From the NCBI GenBank assembly GCA_003952965.2, contig CM025856.1, positions 18,495,218 through 18,559,217 of the forward strand: DNA of 64,000 nt. The letters are read 5' to 3'. Positions 1 to 12,469 of this stretch are shown one piece after another. The position numbers and the translations under genes were made by a program. How positions within the stretch are numbered: the first letter of the stretch is position 1; every line of letters starts with the position of its first letter. Source of the DNA: Morella rubra. Taxonomy: Eukaryota > Streptophyta > Magnoliopsida > Fagales > Myricaceae. The notes beneath the pieces were generated by a model that was given only the letters and a program-made list of their open reading frames with translations, did no database searches and was not told the origin of the DNA.

Positions 1-529
1 ATATTTTAGTATTTCTGTTAATTAGAATTTAAAAGTAGGGAAGTTTTTATTTTTGTTTATTTTGTTATTTCTGTTAATTTGAATTTATAAGTGTGGAAGA
101 CTTGAATGTTTGTTTTCGTTGGATTTGCATGTGATCAAACATTCAAGTCCAAGTTCTATTACATGTTAATTAGAACTTATTTTTGAATGTTTGTTTTTGT
201 TGGGTTTGTTGTGAAAATGATTCTTACAGAACAATTTTTGCAAAGAAAACATTATGTTTACTAAATCACTGCAAATTCTTGCAAATTTATATTTTTTGTC
301 ATTTTTACTGGATATCAGATATCAAATGGGTCCAACCGTCCAAGTTTCAATTGTCTAGCGTCCAAGCAAAATTACAAAGCCAATAACAGCTTAAAAAAAC
401 AGCTTCTTTCAAGCTAAATTCAGCTTGGCCCAAAGGCCAAATCTAATATCTGTAAAAAGAAACTAAAAAAGCCCATTAAACAGCTAAAAACTGGCCCATA
501 TTCGCGCGGCCCAAAACCGAATCCATTTT
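1..529. other. AT-rich stretch without recognisable gene
   Basis: The stretch is AT-rich. Near its start a short phrase (tttctgttaattagaattta / tttctgttaatttgaattta) is repeated. Open frames are short and resemble no family I know. I see no RNA gene and no convincing promoter. It is probably decayed transposon or intergenic sequence left of MULE-1. Confidence 0.5.
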
Positions 530-684
530 GAATTCGAATCCAATCCAATCCAATATTTAAATCATCCAACCCAGCTGGATATCAAGCATTCGGACTCGGA
601 TTCGGATTCGAAATCCGGAATTTTCGGATTCGAATTCAAGTATGTGCTTTCTGAATCTGAAAATTTCGGTGCATACCCCTAATA
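530..684. repeat. TTCGGATTCG-type simple repeat, possible hAT-like element end
   Basis: The sequence repeats variants of GGATTCGGATTCGAAATCCGG and finishes with GGTGCATACCCCTAA. Read on the minus strand, that end starts TTAGGGGTATGCACCG. This resembles the ends of many short plant hAT-like elements, which begin (C/T)AGGGGTGTGCA. I could not find a matching second end or an 8-bp target duplication inside the window. The assignment is inference from sequence style only. Confidence 0.3.
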
Positions 685-689
685 CTTGG

Positions 690-1050
690 TGAGATTTGGA
701 CAAGATCACCATGATTAGGCCGATGACAAGGGTCATTATAGTACGAAGAGGATGGAGAGGCAGAGGCTCGTCGCATTGGAATCCACGATCTAAATTGGAA
801 GAAAGTTCTGAGCAATGACAAGGAACTTTTCGACGTTGAGGTTAACACACACATATATGGTCAGGCATCCATTAGTGGGGCCAATACGTTAAGTCATTAT
901 AAAAGCATCCTCCTATAACATTGGTGATGATGGGAGTCAGCCCAATTAGCTTTTGAACTGCCTTCTGATGATGCAAAGGAGAGGGTAGTAAAGGACTTTA
1001 AAAGCCACAAACTTGACTCAAAATACTTTAAAGACCTACCATGCAAGTGG
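690..1050 (+). pseudogene. MULE-1 transposase, 5' part (degenerate)
   Basis: This segment aligns by eye with the linker after the N-terminal domain of the MULE-2 transposase (about 20,780-21,060). For example, 'acaaggaacttttcgacgttgaggtt' here matches 'atgagctgtttgatgttgaagtt' there. No long frame survives. The segment stops at the left end of the CACTA element, and the gene resumes after the element's right end at 12,500. The CACTA therefore inserted into an existing MULE. The left terminal inverted repeat of MULE-1 was not identified. Confidence 0.65.
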
Positions 1051-1077
1051 CACTACAAAAAAATTGACTTTTAGTGA
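1051..1077 (+). repeat. CACTA terminal inverted repeat, left
   Basis: It begins CACTAC and matches 12470-12496 on the opposite strand with about four mismatches in 27 bases. The TGG immediately to its left (1048-1050) is the target-site duplication. Confidence 0.92.
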
Positions 1078-1250
1078 TAAAAAAAAGTGTCACTAAAAGT
1101 CAAAATTTCGTCACTAAAAGTATTAGTGACGAAATTTTTTCTCACGAGCTCTGTCAGCGAAAGAGTGTCACGACATGTATTTCATGAAAAACCCGAATTT
1201 CGTCATGAAAAGTTTTTAGTGATGGAAAATTTTTGTCACTAAATTAATGA
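1060..1250. repeat. Left subterminal array of TTTCGTCACTAAAAGT-type motifs
   Basis: Variants of 'tcactaaaagtc', 'tttcgtcactaaaag' and 'ttagtgacgaaa' occur in both orientations just inside the left end. The same motifs recur just inside the right end (12,200-12,480). In En/Spm the subterminal repeats are the binding sites of the TNPA protein. By analogy these are candidate binding sites. Confidence 0.7.
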
Positions 1251-1830
1251 TCGATCGGTAATTTTGACGATCGGTCGGTGAAAACGAAGTGATGGATCGG
1301 TTGGAACAGTGAACAATCGGTATTTGTTTGCAATGATCGAACGGTTACCAAGACCGATCAATTGTAATATCTAACATGATTGAATGGTATGTATTGATGA
1401 TCGATTGGTTATGTATTGGTGATTGATCAACACATTTAACCGATCGTATGGTAAAAAATAGACGATCGATCATTTCAGTAACGACGATCGAACGTTTTAT
1501 ATAAGCGATCGATCACTTAAGTATCACGATCGATCGTTATGCCATGGACGATCGTCGTTTAATTCAGCGATGGAACGTTGATTTAGTAACTGATCGATCG
1601 GTTTGACGATCGATCGTTTTAAATTGGAGGATCGATCGTCTATTTCTCCACCGATCGTTCGCTTATAGTACCGATAAATCACTTGCACATAGACAATCAA
1701 TCGTTTACATTACTGATCGATCAGTAATATTGTCGTTTTAATATTGGCGATTGAACAATGGCATTGCACAATCGATTGATTGAACAACAACCGATCGATC
1801 GCTGAATATGCCGATCGAACGGTGGTAACA
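1231..1830. repeat. Cluster of CGATCGATCG-type palindromic motifs (left subterminal)
   Basis: The stretch is dominated by variants of CGATCGATCG ('gatcgatcggta', 'acgatcgatcgtt', 'cgatcgaacgtt'), spaced roughly every 20-40 bases. No reading frame is supported. The same motif saturates the right subterminal region and the spacers between the element's genes, so it belongs to the transposon and not to the host site. Confidence 0.8.
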
Positions 1831-1979
1831 GAATCGTTTTTTAAAAAAACAATAATAATAGAAAATATTATATAACACATACTATTATAATAACAATACA
1901 ATACTCACATTAATAAACATCAATAATAACAAATAGTGATCCGTAATTAAATCGAAAATAACATCATAATAATACATAA
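1831..1979. other. AT-rich spacer, probable 3' flank of the Transposase_24 gene
   Basis: This is a short AT-rich run with 'aataataatag' tracts between the palindrome cluster and the end of the coiled-coil gene on the minus strand. I see nothing else in it. Confidence 0.4.
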
Positions 1980-3640
1980 TCAAAAAGTTATTACAATATA
2001 CATGCATCTACCTTTTTGAACCCCAAACTGGCTGAATAGTTGCTTTGACATGTCGCTCATTTTCTTCTCCATTACAGAGGACATTTTCTTCTCCAGTTCC
2101 TTCGATATTTCTGCCCGTAAGCGCTCTTGCTCCTTTCGCATGCGCTCTTGTTCCTGTTGCATGCGCTCCTCGTGCTCCACTCGCATGCGCTCTTGCTCCC
2201 TTTTCATGCGCTCCTCCTACTCCAACCGGATGCGCTCCTGCTCCACCCACTGCTCCTCACGGTGGTCCCTCAGCGTGGCCTCCATCTCAGCTTGCTTCTT
2301 CGCAAATTCTTGCAAGTCTTTTTCTCTAGCAGCTCTCATCGCTTCTATCTCATCCCTTGCCTTCGCTAGCTGGTGCTGTAGATCAGAAGACTGTGTAGTT
2401 AAAGTTGATGAAGGCGGAGGCTTAACCGCGCGTCCTAATCCCCGAACATATCCCGACTTCTTGCCCAATATCTCGGAATATACTTCAATTTCGGTATAAG
2501 TCTTCCCTTCTAAATCACACTGCGCTGGAAGGCATCCATCCGTTCCTAAAAAATGACAATAATTACCAGAAACATTAAAGTAGATTAAACTATACATAAA
2601 TTACATAAAGTAGATTAAAATGAAAGCGACTTACATAAATTTCTCTCGCTCCTTCCGAGGTCCAAATCCATCTTTGTTTGTATAATTCTTCTTATACAGC
2701 TCTGCAGGATTGATTTCGCCGCTTTCTTGATTTTTCTACATGACAATAGCATAAAGTTATTGACAAACAATATCAATAAAGTCTAAAATTTAGTACTTAA
2801 CTTACCATGCAAGCTCGAGTGCGCTGGAACGAGCGCGAACCAGCAGCGTGGTTCACAGTCAACTTTGATCTATTCTTCTTATTTTGCTCGCTTCGTTTCT
2901 GCGATATTTTAAGTAATTAAATATTAAAATAATGTAATATTTAAGCAACGGTTTTTGTAATCACGTACCATAAATGTTTCGCTAGTGAACAGATCGCATA
3001 ACTCCTTCCACTGTTCTTCTGGTATCAGGGTGCGGCTTCAGCAATGCCGCCTCTTTACTCGGGAACTTTTTAAATACACATGCATTAGGTTGCGGTGCGT
3101 TCGACGTGCCGTCATCATAGTCTCGACCACCGTCCTCACGTCCTCATGACGGGTGTAGTCAAGGTCGAAGTGGTCCTGCATAAGTACCAAAACATACAAT
3201 ATTACAATGATAAACGAAATGCTTAACCAAAAATTCTATTTTTACGAGTTTAATCATACCAACACCCGATCCATAATGTACTCCTTCACTTCTGCAGGAA
3301 CATCGACCCACTTGTTAACGGAGATCGGAATCAGCCCTCGGACCAACATTCCAATCTTCGTCGATAAGGTGGCAGCAGTGGAAGACACTCCTCCACACTC
3401 TCCCTCGGGATATGCACCGATAGTTTCGGACCCGAAACCAGACCCAAGACTCTTCTCCAAACCGACCCCACGTGTCCTACCTCGCCCACGCTTAGAAGTA
3501 GATGTCGCTACATAAATTAAAATTAACAAAGTTAGTCGATCGTTTAACTTAAAAAATTGAAATATAACTTAGAATAATTTCTTACATGCACAACTACTAG
3601 GACAAGCTGGCGTGCCTTGACTCATGGCTTCATTCGCTCT
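1980..3640 (-). pseudogene. Transposase_24 (Ptta/En/Spm family, PF03004-like) protein, spliced, broken
   Basis: Read on the minus strand, exon-like blocks lie near 3,640-3,590, 3,510-3,255, 3,180-2,970, 2,900-2,815, 2,740-2,640 and 2,545-1,990. The blocks contain 'VNKWVDVPAEVKEYI', then 'TSETFM', then 'NHAAGSRSFQRTRACM', then 'YSEILGKKSGYVRGLG'. This motif order is typical of the plant Ptta/En/Spm transposase family. The C-terminus is a long charged coiled coil with QERMR(K/V)E-type heptads, suited to oligomerisation. A frameshift is visible near 3,060, and an in-frame TAG lies near 2,217 between the two coiled-coil halves. In CACTA elements such a protein is thought to act beside the TNPD transposase. 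The family call is firm; the exon borders are approximate. Confidence 0.8.
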
Positions 3641-3866
3641 CGGAGAAGGAGCGCTCGGAGTAGGACTCGGATCGGACTCATACTACGCGAGTAACTGCGC
3701 TATGCAACTGTCCAGAAGTAACTGAAGGAAATTCTTCCACGCTTCATTTCACCGTACAAGCTGTGACATAACAAAATAAACGATAAAGATGTGGTAAAAG
3801 AGACAATAACAGTAAAAATAGTTCAGCAAACATCAACATTACAAAAAAATATACTTGAAGATATTA

Positions 3867-6800
3867 TTAATCAGAATCCGATTCTTGTAGAGTCGCTATC
3901 ACTTTCGAATGAATCTTCGTCCCCACTTTCTTCATATTTTCTTCAATTTCCGCTTCATCCCCCTCTGAAACATCATTACTATCTACACGTCTTTTCTTCC
4001 TCCGATCAATTGCATCAGAAGCTTGGATAACGTTTGGCGCAACGTCATCCCTCCGTAGTGGATTAAGGTTAAACTGTCGGAAGTCTATAAACAAGTCAAT
4101 GGCATCGTCCTCCTGATACGCTTCATTCGCGATGGCTGCTCCCGATTCAACGTTTACATCAACTTCACCGTCCGGATCCGGGCCGGAATGTCATATGCAT
4201 TTCTACACGACAACTTCTGCACGACTCGCCACGTAGGTCCATGCAGATTATCAACTAGATAAAACACTTGACTTGCTTGATTTGCCAAAACAAATGGATC
4301 TTCTAAGTACCACAGTCGGGAAGTGTTTATGCTCTTAAAGTTCTCGTCTATACGAATTCCACGGTGATCTCCGACGTCCCACCAATCACACTTAAACAAA
4401 TATACTGTATTTCCCCGCAAGTATTGCATGGCATAAATGTCTACAAGTCTCCCGTAAAATTCTATTGGATTTCCTCATGTGATCCCGTTGTACTGTATGA
4501 TATCTACATCCGTTCACAACACATGCAGAATAACGCATCACTCGTGTATCAGGCCCACGTGCCAATGAATACAATTCATCGACCGATGTACATGGATTTT
4601 GAGAACGTAATGTTTGAACCTACAAGAATATATTAGGTCATTAAAAACAAAGACACAATATTAATTTGAATTCTTTGTCAATAACACTTACTCGCCCTAA
4701 GAACCAATCCGGAAATTGTTCCTCATGCATACGAGAAATGTCACCAACTCCTTGGGCGCGAAGTTCGTCCATGTGTTCACTGTAACGATAAGGTTAATCA
4801 ACGACTGTATATTATAGAAAACCTATGAAATTTTATTTTACTTACTCTAAGTAGTTGCTGATGCCTTTGCAATTGTTCAGCACAAACCACCGAGCTTTCT
4901 TGAACTCTGTTCGGTCTATGTCATGTCCTTTTGCAGCCCCTATCAATCTAATTCTCTGAGTGAACACATCCAATGACCTTTCTGGTACCTCCATTTCGCC
5001 GTCAGAATCGTAGTTTCGATCTCTGCGATTAAACACTGTTTCGACCCCTCAGAGGTATTGGGAACAAAATGTCGAACACTCATTCTCAATATACGCTTCT
5101 GCAATCGACCCTTCGGGACGACTTATTTTTCACATACCGTTTCGAGACACCCATCAACCGTTCAACTGGATACATCCATCTATACTGTACGGGTCCAGCA
5201 AGCATTGCTTCGCGCGGTAAGTGGACCGCCAAATGCATCATCACTGTAAAAAAAGGGTGGAAAAATCATTTCCAACTTGCATAAAATTATCCCGATATCT
5301 TCTGACATCCTCTGCAATACAAAATCTTCAACGTACGTGAACACAACTCTCGAAAAAACAAACATAATTCAGTCACTGCGCCACCCACGTCTTCCTTCAA
5401 CAACCCTCGGATCATCACTGGAAGAACCCTCTGCAAGAACACATGACAATCATGACTTTTCATTCCAGACACCTTCAACTCATCTAGATTCACACAACGT
5501 GAAATCTCAGCAGCATAACCATCGGGGAACCTCACATCTTTTAACCACTCACAGGCCCTCCTTCGCTCTTCCCGAGTTAAAGTATACGCCGCTTGAGGCA
5601 TCAATTCAACCCGACCGTCATACACCAAGTGCAAGTCTTTTTTGACCCCCATTTCAGCTAAATCTCTACGTGCACCCGCTGAATCTCTGGTCTTGAACTC
5701 GATATTCATCACCGTCCCGATCACGTTGTCACATATGTTCTTCTCGATGTGCATCACGTCCAAGTTATGCCGTAACCCTAACGTACTCCAATACGGCAGT
5801 TGGAAAAAGATGCTCTTCTTCGTCCAATTCAAACGTTCCGACGATTGTTTTTTCTTTCCCCTATTCTTCCCTGACGCTTTACCAAAGATAGTCTCCCGAC
5901 ATGCGTCAATTGTTCCAATATGTCCTCACCAGTTAACTCCCGGGCGGAAGTCCATGTTCTTCTTTTCCATCGAACGTATCCACATCATATCTCCATGCAT
6001 GCCCCGGTGTCAAGTATCTCCTATGACCCATATAACACATTCTTCTCCCGTGCTTCAACCACTTATAGTCAGTGTCTAAATTACACGTTGGACATGCCAA
6101 CTTCCCTTTGGTACTCCATCCAGATAAATTGGCATATGCTGGGAAATCATTTATGGTCCACATCAAAGCTGCATGCATCTTAAATGTCGTCCCATCTGAA
6201 GCGTCATGTGTCTCAACTCCATCTTCCCATAGTTGTTTCAACTCGTCCACTAAGGGTCGAAGATATACATCTATATCATTTCCCGGTGACTTGCGACCCG
6301 GGATCAAAAGAGTCATCAGTGAAAATGGGACCTTCATACACCTCCATGGGGTAAATTATATGGAAACACAACGACTGGCCAAATACTGTACGCATTGCTC
6401 ATGTTTCCGAACGGATTAACCCGTCGAAGCAAGACCAAGGCGGACGTTGCGGGCATCTTGAGCAAACCAACTATGGTCCTTATCAAAATTCTTCCAAACC
6501 AATGAATCTGCAGGATGCCTCATACTCTCCCCATCATCGACCCGTTTCTCCTTATGCCATCTCATGTCATGAGCTACATCTTTTGTGGTAAACAAACGTT
6601 TAAGTCTAGGGATCAAAGGGAAATGACGCAACACTTTCCTGGGAATTCGATTGCGCAAGTCATCTTCGAATTTCCACCGAGACACCCCACATACCGGACA
6701 TCTGTCTAACTCACTGTTTTCCTTCCAAAACAACACACAATCATTCTGACATGCATGGATCTTATCATAACTAAACCCAAGACCCTTTCGCAATTGTTTC

Positions 6801-7437
6801 GCCTCGTAATACGATTTTGGTAAAGTCTCTCCCTCTGGCAATGCCTCCTTCATTAACTGTAACACCATATCAAATGCCTTAACCGACAACTTATTCTCCG
6901 ACTTCACATGCAACAACCGGACCGTAAATGACAACTTACTAAACTTGGTACATCCAGGATACAATTCATGTTTGCCTCTTCCCATAACTTATTAAATGGT
7001 GTTGAAGCCTTCGGTCCCGAAGTGGGGGTTTCCCTAATATCAGGGTTCTCCGTTTCAACCCCTGCCGCCCCACCTTCTAACCCCACGAATATCGGTTAAC
7101 ATTTCCTCCATCCCATCAGAGCTATCTCTCTCTAAATCCTCATCAATATGTGGCAAGCTCGCACCGGACTCTTGACTCAGATTTGAAGTAAGTTGAATAC
7201 CCTCCCCGTGAAATACCCATAACTATAGCTCACATCAAACCCATTAATGTATATATGATCTTCCATTTTATCCAACACTTGAAACACTACATTTCTGCAC
7301 TTCCGACACGGACATCTGATCTGACCCCGAGAGTCTACACAACAAGCAGCCATACCGACAAACCCACGGACCCCCTCCGCATACTTTTCACCAAACCAAT
7401 TTTTCTCGTAAACCCAACTCTTATCCATCGCCACCAA
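3867..7437 (-). pseudogene. TNPD-type CACTA transposase (Transpos_assoc + Transposase_21 + DUF4218/DUF4216), frameshifted
   Basis: The minus-strand protein starts at 7,428 with the hallmark MDKSW, followed by a C-rich transposase-associated domain (RCPCRKCRNVVF). The Transposase_21 core follows: YPGCTKFSKLSF, ACQNDCVLFWKEN, CPVCGVSRWK (6,985-6,416), then LLIPGRKSPGNDIDVYLRPL (6,337-5,933), then DVMHIEKNICDNVIGT and GMKSHDCHVFLQRVLPV (5,832-5,290). The C-terminal part carries KKARWFVLNNC (about 4,880) and VYLFKCDWWDVGDHRG (about 4,400), as in DUF4218/DUF4216. The frame changes near 6,975, 6,418, 5,935, 5,850, 5,300 and 4,430, with stops between. The enzyme would cut and join the CACTA ends, but this copy is dead. 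Some breaks could be introns; the one inside 'LASTG|NPFGNMS' at 6,418 is a clear frameshift. Confidence 0.9.
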
Positions 7438-9595
7438 TCTAAAAAATACACGACATTAAGTAACTCATAAACACCCAATCATTGGAACTGACATTTATGC
7501 CCAGCTGATAGGTCCTATCCCATTCAAGATTGTGCATTCGGAGTTGAACGTCAGTTCGACTTGCGTCCATCCATACTTGAAAAAAATTCGGCAGCATCTC
7601 CCCCCAGTCCCCAAGTACACGCACCAGCGTTGGGGCAACGTCATCAACATAGTTGTATGACGTCATACACCAATGCTAGTAGTATACCCAGAAGACAAAA
7701 GGTAGATGATACCGAACTTCCTCCAAGACTGGACAGGACACAAGTACCGAACTCGTCCAACCACGAATACACAATCTCAAACTGTCCATATTTTGGACAA
7801 TTCAAGGGTTATTACGCGATAAACGCATATTTATCGCGTCCTAACCCTTGAACGGGTCTAAGGGTACACACATTATATCCCAAAAATATAACTCAAACAA
7901 ACAAGTCAAAAACACTCCAATATTCATCCTCCATGCTTCTCAAACTACATAATTTATTTCCAGAACTCAAGCACTTCAATAATCAAACATGTAAATAAAT
8001 ATAAATGCTACACATCATTAATAATTTGCAACTTGCGTGAAACACCGATCGATCGTAAACACGCGATCGATCATTATATACCATCAAACAGATGATCGAT
8101 CGTCACTTATGGCGATCGATCGTCAATTACCCAGATCGATAAAACCATGCAAACCCTCCCCACACACTCAAATTCACTCCCAAAGTACTCCCAAATTATC
8201 CTCATTCAATACTCATTCCAATGTACATATTAAAAACATCCTAATAAGCTCTAATCATCACAAATCATATCCACAATACCCACAAATACCCAAATCAAAA
8301 TAATCATCAAATAACCAACCAAATCATTCATAAATCGTAATGTAAGTAGAGTATATTACCTCTTGCACGAAATCAACACCAAAACGAACTAAATCTCTAC
8401 CAAAATCTCACAAATTTCGCCCAAAATTTTCAATATTCACTCGGTTAAAAAACCAATGAATTTGAGCTTGGCTTCTCTTAATCTATTCTAAACACTCTCT
8501 CAACTAAAAGGACGGTATTTGGACTAAATTTAAGAGGGAAAATAGCTCCTTGCCGCAAGCCTTCGCTCTCCTCGTTGCGTGGGTGTGTTTTGCACTTCAC
8601 CCACGCCTTAGAGCATTTTGGCATTTCAAGCACGATAAACACCAATCGATCCCATAATGATCGATCACCTTGTCAGCTTTAAAATTCGCGAAGTTTTTGA
8701 ACCGATCGATCGCCACAATTATGACGATCGATCGTTTAACGAATTAAAAACGACGACGATAGCGATCGATCACGATGATCGATCGGTCTTAAAACATTAA
8801 ACGACACCGTCCTTCACGATCGATCGATAAATCTAATTATTAAAAAAAAATTTTAACAACAAATGACTTAATTATTAAAATTATTTTACTTAAATGTCAT
8901 TTTAATACATACCTTATACTAATAACTTATAATCATGTGTTAAATAAGTTTTATATCACTAGTTTATGACATCTTAGTACATTGCTCATACTAACTCTTA
9001 CAAAATGTTTATTTGATTTAACATGTACAACTTGTACATGCTTTCCTAAATATTAATAAAGTATATTTGATATGTTTTTATGTAATCTAAATATATCCTA
9101 ACATACTTTGTTAATATATATTTTGTATTTTAATTATTTAAGCTCACATTATTCAATCACAAATGTTTAATCACTAAATTTAGATACCTTCATTATTGAC
9201 GATTGATTACGGTTACTTAAAACACTAATCGATTGGTGATCTTAAACTTTAAAAAATTGAATTTTATTTAAAATCTTATATTATTACTTGTATGTACTTA
9301 AATTTTATTAAGATCGTATTTTATTTACTTGTTTAACTTTGCAATTTTTGTTAATTTTGCCAACAAAAGGTATTTTGGTCAATTAACGTATCTAAGTGTC
9401 GAAAAAAAATACAAATTAAAAACACATAAGCTGTAATCAAAGTCACTACATATCCACAAATAAACATAAATATCCCAAATACGTAAATAAAAACCCAAAT
9501 CCAAATAAACATATATGTCTGAAACAAATAAATAAAAACATAAATCCAATGTATGTCCTAAATAGATAGTAAAAATATCATAAAAATATCAAGGC
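7438..9595. other. CACTA internal spacer with CGATCGATCG islands
   Basis: This spacer separates TNPD from the PF20167-like gene. A small minus-strand frame (7,666-7,439, contains VDDVAPTLVRVLGDW) sits just upstream of TNPD. It has no family that I recognise and may be its leader. Palindromic CGATCGATCG islands occur at about 8,040-8,145 and 8,645-8,830. From 8,830 to 9,595 the sequence is very AT-rich and shows no gene. The motif islands near the likely 5' ends of both flanking genes suggest regulatory as well as terminal use, which is inference. Confidence 0.5.
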
Positions 9596-9597
9596 TG

Positions 9598-10862
9598 AAC
9601 AGCATCACGGAAAGTCACCATGTCATCAGGAATATCTCCAGGAATCTTCTGTGGATCTGCCTCTGTCTTGAAATCATCCAGAGTCTTCTTGATTTCTTCC
9701 AGCTGTTCGTTGACCTCCTTCATATGAGCCACGACGCCTTGTTGCAGTACGAAACTGTGCACTCCCCTTCAAAGCGGTCCGGAGCTTCTCTTGATCATCC
9801 GGAGCTCCTGCACGTCCTTACTCAATTTATCCACCTGCTCTTGAAGAGGCTGTAGAGTGGTCTTCACAGTCGCACCCACACGGCTGTCGAGATCCACAAA
9901 TAGCTAGGCCACCCAGGAGGAGGCACTGCAGGCTCTCCCATCTCGAGAGGTGCCTTTGATCTGGTCGGTCTGGTGTCGGTCGATGCTCGTGCTGCCCCTC
10001 TGCGCCTTGCGACTCTACGAGTGAACCGTCGAGTCAGAGCCCCCTCTTGCCCCTTGCTCCTGGACAAGGTGAACTTGTTCACCGCGCTCATCACCTCCTT
10101 ACGGGTCTCCCCGTCACCAATCGCGACACCCCGCTGGATGAGAAACTGCGTCAGAAACACGCCGTACGGGAGGCTGTTATCCTTAATTCCCCAAGCGTCA
10201 TCCATGATCAGCTCGAACATGTAGAGTGGAAATCTATCCGCGTCTGTTGACCAAGCAAGAGCATGCACTGAGCTCTAGTGAACGGGCACTCGGAATGAGT
10301 TCTGCCATCGACGTTCGGCGTCCAGATAAGGTGCAAAATCTGCCAAAATGTATTGAACTCACTCTGCTTGATTATGCTGCCCACCACTGCAGAGGTCTTC
10401 CCCGTCATCAGTCCACAGGTCCTGCTCTGATGTCCTCTGCTCATCCGTCAGGGGTACCGCCGGGAAGCAGGGGGTCTCGGGCCAGGGGCAGTGCAAGAAA
10501 TCGGCAATGACGTCTGCCGAGAATAAGAACTGCACGCCTCGCACCTCTAGCTGCACCTCAGGTGCTCTATCTACCGAGACGAGTGCACAGAAGAAATCTT
10601 GCACAAGTGTGTCCACACAAAACCCCTCAGTCCACGAGAGCTGATGAAGAAATCCTGGTACTCGAAGAGCTGGTAGAGGGAGTGCTCCTCGTACAATAAG
10701 TGGTCAAAATCAGAGAGCGTCACTGGACGCTCTTTGGCCACCGGCGTCCCCTCAGGTACTCCATTCGCCTCTCCAAGGTCATCATTGGATCAGCGACTTC
10801 CTGGTCTTGGGACGACGATCCCGTCCGGTTCTCGTTGTGCGCGCGTGCTTAACTCCTGACAT
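9598..10862 (-). pseudogene. PF20167-like 'putative plant transposon protein' with C-terminal coiled coil, broken
   Basis: A plausible start is the ATG at 10,862 (MSGVKHARTTRTGRDRRPK, basic N-terminus). After frame changes near 10,780, 10,620 and 10,390 the protein continues with LVQDFFCALVSVDRAPEV, VRGVQFLFSADVIADFL, FNTFWQILHLIWTPNVDGR and SLPYGVFLTQFLIQRGVAI. This pattern (F-aromatic block, 'V-G-V-F-FS-I-FL', then 'LPYGxxLTxxL') is what I know as the plant transposon protein domain PF20167. The tail (about 9,850-9,600) is a coiled coil (LQEQVDKLSKDVQEL, EVNEQLEEIKKTLDDF). Its molecular function is unknown. It sits in the same orientation as TNPD, upstream of it. A related gene lies in a different element at 27,797-28,757. 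Confidence 0.7.
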
Positions 10863-10969
10863 TTTATGTATGCTGCAAAAATTATATATAAATATGTGTT
10901 AATAAGTAATCACAATAATGTATTACTTAAAAAAAAGTAATCACAAGTAATTATTAATGAAGATGCAAC

Positions 10970-11440
10970 AAAAAGGCGATCCATCGCCATCCAAAGCGAT
11001 CAATCACTAAATATACCGATCGATCATTTATGTAACTGATCGATTAAATGAAAACGTTTATAAAAAACGATCGATCGTTAGTAATTAAGCGATCGATCAT
11101 GATGGTGATCGATCAATCAATTTGACCAATCGAACACTATTGGTAAAACAATGCGTTTCAATGCACAGAAGATCAATCATCCATGCAACAAATGCACAGT
11201 ATCACTAGGCGATCAATCACCACAAAGCCGATCGATAGCTAGTTAATCAAAACGCTGCGCTTCACATTAAGCTTACCGATCGATCGCTTAGGTGTAAGCG
11301 ATCGATCGATCACCACTTCTAAAATGCACAGTTTAGAGGGACGATCGATCGCTCAATAAACCATCGATCGGTCCCTTACCAAATGCAGCGATCGATCGCC
11401 TATAAAGGCGATCGATTGGTACGGGAACGAAAACAGACAG
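10970..11440. repeat. Cluster of CGATCGATCG motifs upstream of the PF20167-like gene
   Basis: Dense variants of CGATCGATCG/CGATCAATCA lie directly 5' of the minus-strand PF20167-like gene. No reading frame is supported. The position fits a promoter-proximal array that could be bound by an element-encoded protein. Confidence 0.75.
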
Positions 11441-11779
11441 ACGTTACAAAACCCCAAAATAGGCCCAAAATCACCCAAAATTGATCCCAAAACAATCCTA
11501 AACTCTTAAAACATACATCAACAATAAAATAAATACATTTTACGGACCTAAATGGATGATATAGCAATTAGAAAACGTAAACTAAAAACTCGTTTACAAC
11601 CGCTTAATATTGCTTAAAAAACAATATAAGTACGTACCTTTGACGTAGAAGACAATGAAGGATGATTCCACGCACTTTGGAGGATAATGCAGCACGAAAT
11701 GGCTCCTTGAAATTTGAGAGGATTCAAGAGATTTTGTGGAGAGATAACCGGTAAAAATGACTTTGGCGGTTTCATATAA

Positions 11780-12300
11780 TCCTTCGCGCCGATCGATTGG
11801 TTGTTACGTGACGATCAATCTCTGTATTGTAACACGTGGTGTCTTTCCATTCGTTGAAACTACGATCGATCGCCAACCCGGTCATCGAACGAATTCGAAA
11901 AAGTGACGGTTACGCTTACCGATCAATCGTCATATCTTAGCGATCGATCAGTTATTTGAAAAATGTGGCAATCATTCATTCGTCCTATCGGTGATCGATC
12001 GTATTGAACCGATTGATCATCTCTTCATGCAATTGATGGTTTTGCTTACCGATAGATTGATGTTTCACATTTCCAGACGGTTACTATACCAATCGATCGG
12101 TTCATAGGAACGAACGATCGATTTTCAAAGCCACGTGTTTATTAATAACCGATCGATCGGTATATAAACAACGATCAATCGGTTGGAGTGACGACGTAAA
12201 TTCGTCGCCTAAAATCTTTGCATTTAGTGATGGAGCATTTCGTCACAAAAGGAATTTTTTATTGGTGTATAACCGATCGATCGTCGTGTGACGAAACTTT
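11780..12300. repeat. Right subterminal CGATCGATCG cluster
   Basis: This is a second dense run of CGATCGATCG-type palindromes, mirroring the left cluster at 1,231-1,830. From 12,190 it gives way to the TTTCGTCAC/TTTAGTGACG motif array that leads into the right end. Confidence 0.78.
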
Positions 12301-12469
12301 TCGTCACTAAAAAATTAACTTTTAGTGACGACAATTTTATTTCATCATAAATAAAACCTTTAGTGACAAAATTGGTGATGAAAATTAGTTTCGTCACGAA
12401 AAATCCTTTTAGTGACGAAAATAGCATTTCGTAACTAAAAATAGGCTTTTAGTAACGAAATTCATTTCG

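Noticed and set aside
2045-2499. Plus-strand Cys/Ser/Arg-rich frames
   Set aside because: They are antisense shadows of the QERMR-type coiled coil on the minus strand.
7439-7666. Separate small gene upstream of TNPD
   Set aside because: It has no recognised family. TNPD begins with its own MDKSW start downstream, so this is more likely leader sequence. It is noted in the spacer entry only.
8040-12300. CGATCGATCG repeats as a CRISPR-like or satellite array
   Set aside because: The units are short palindromes with irregular spacing, in a plant transposon. There is no fixed repeat-spacer structure.
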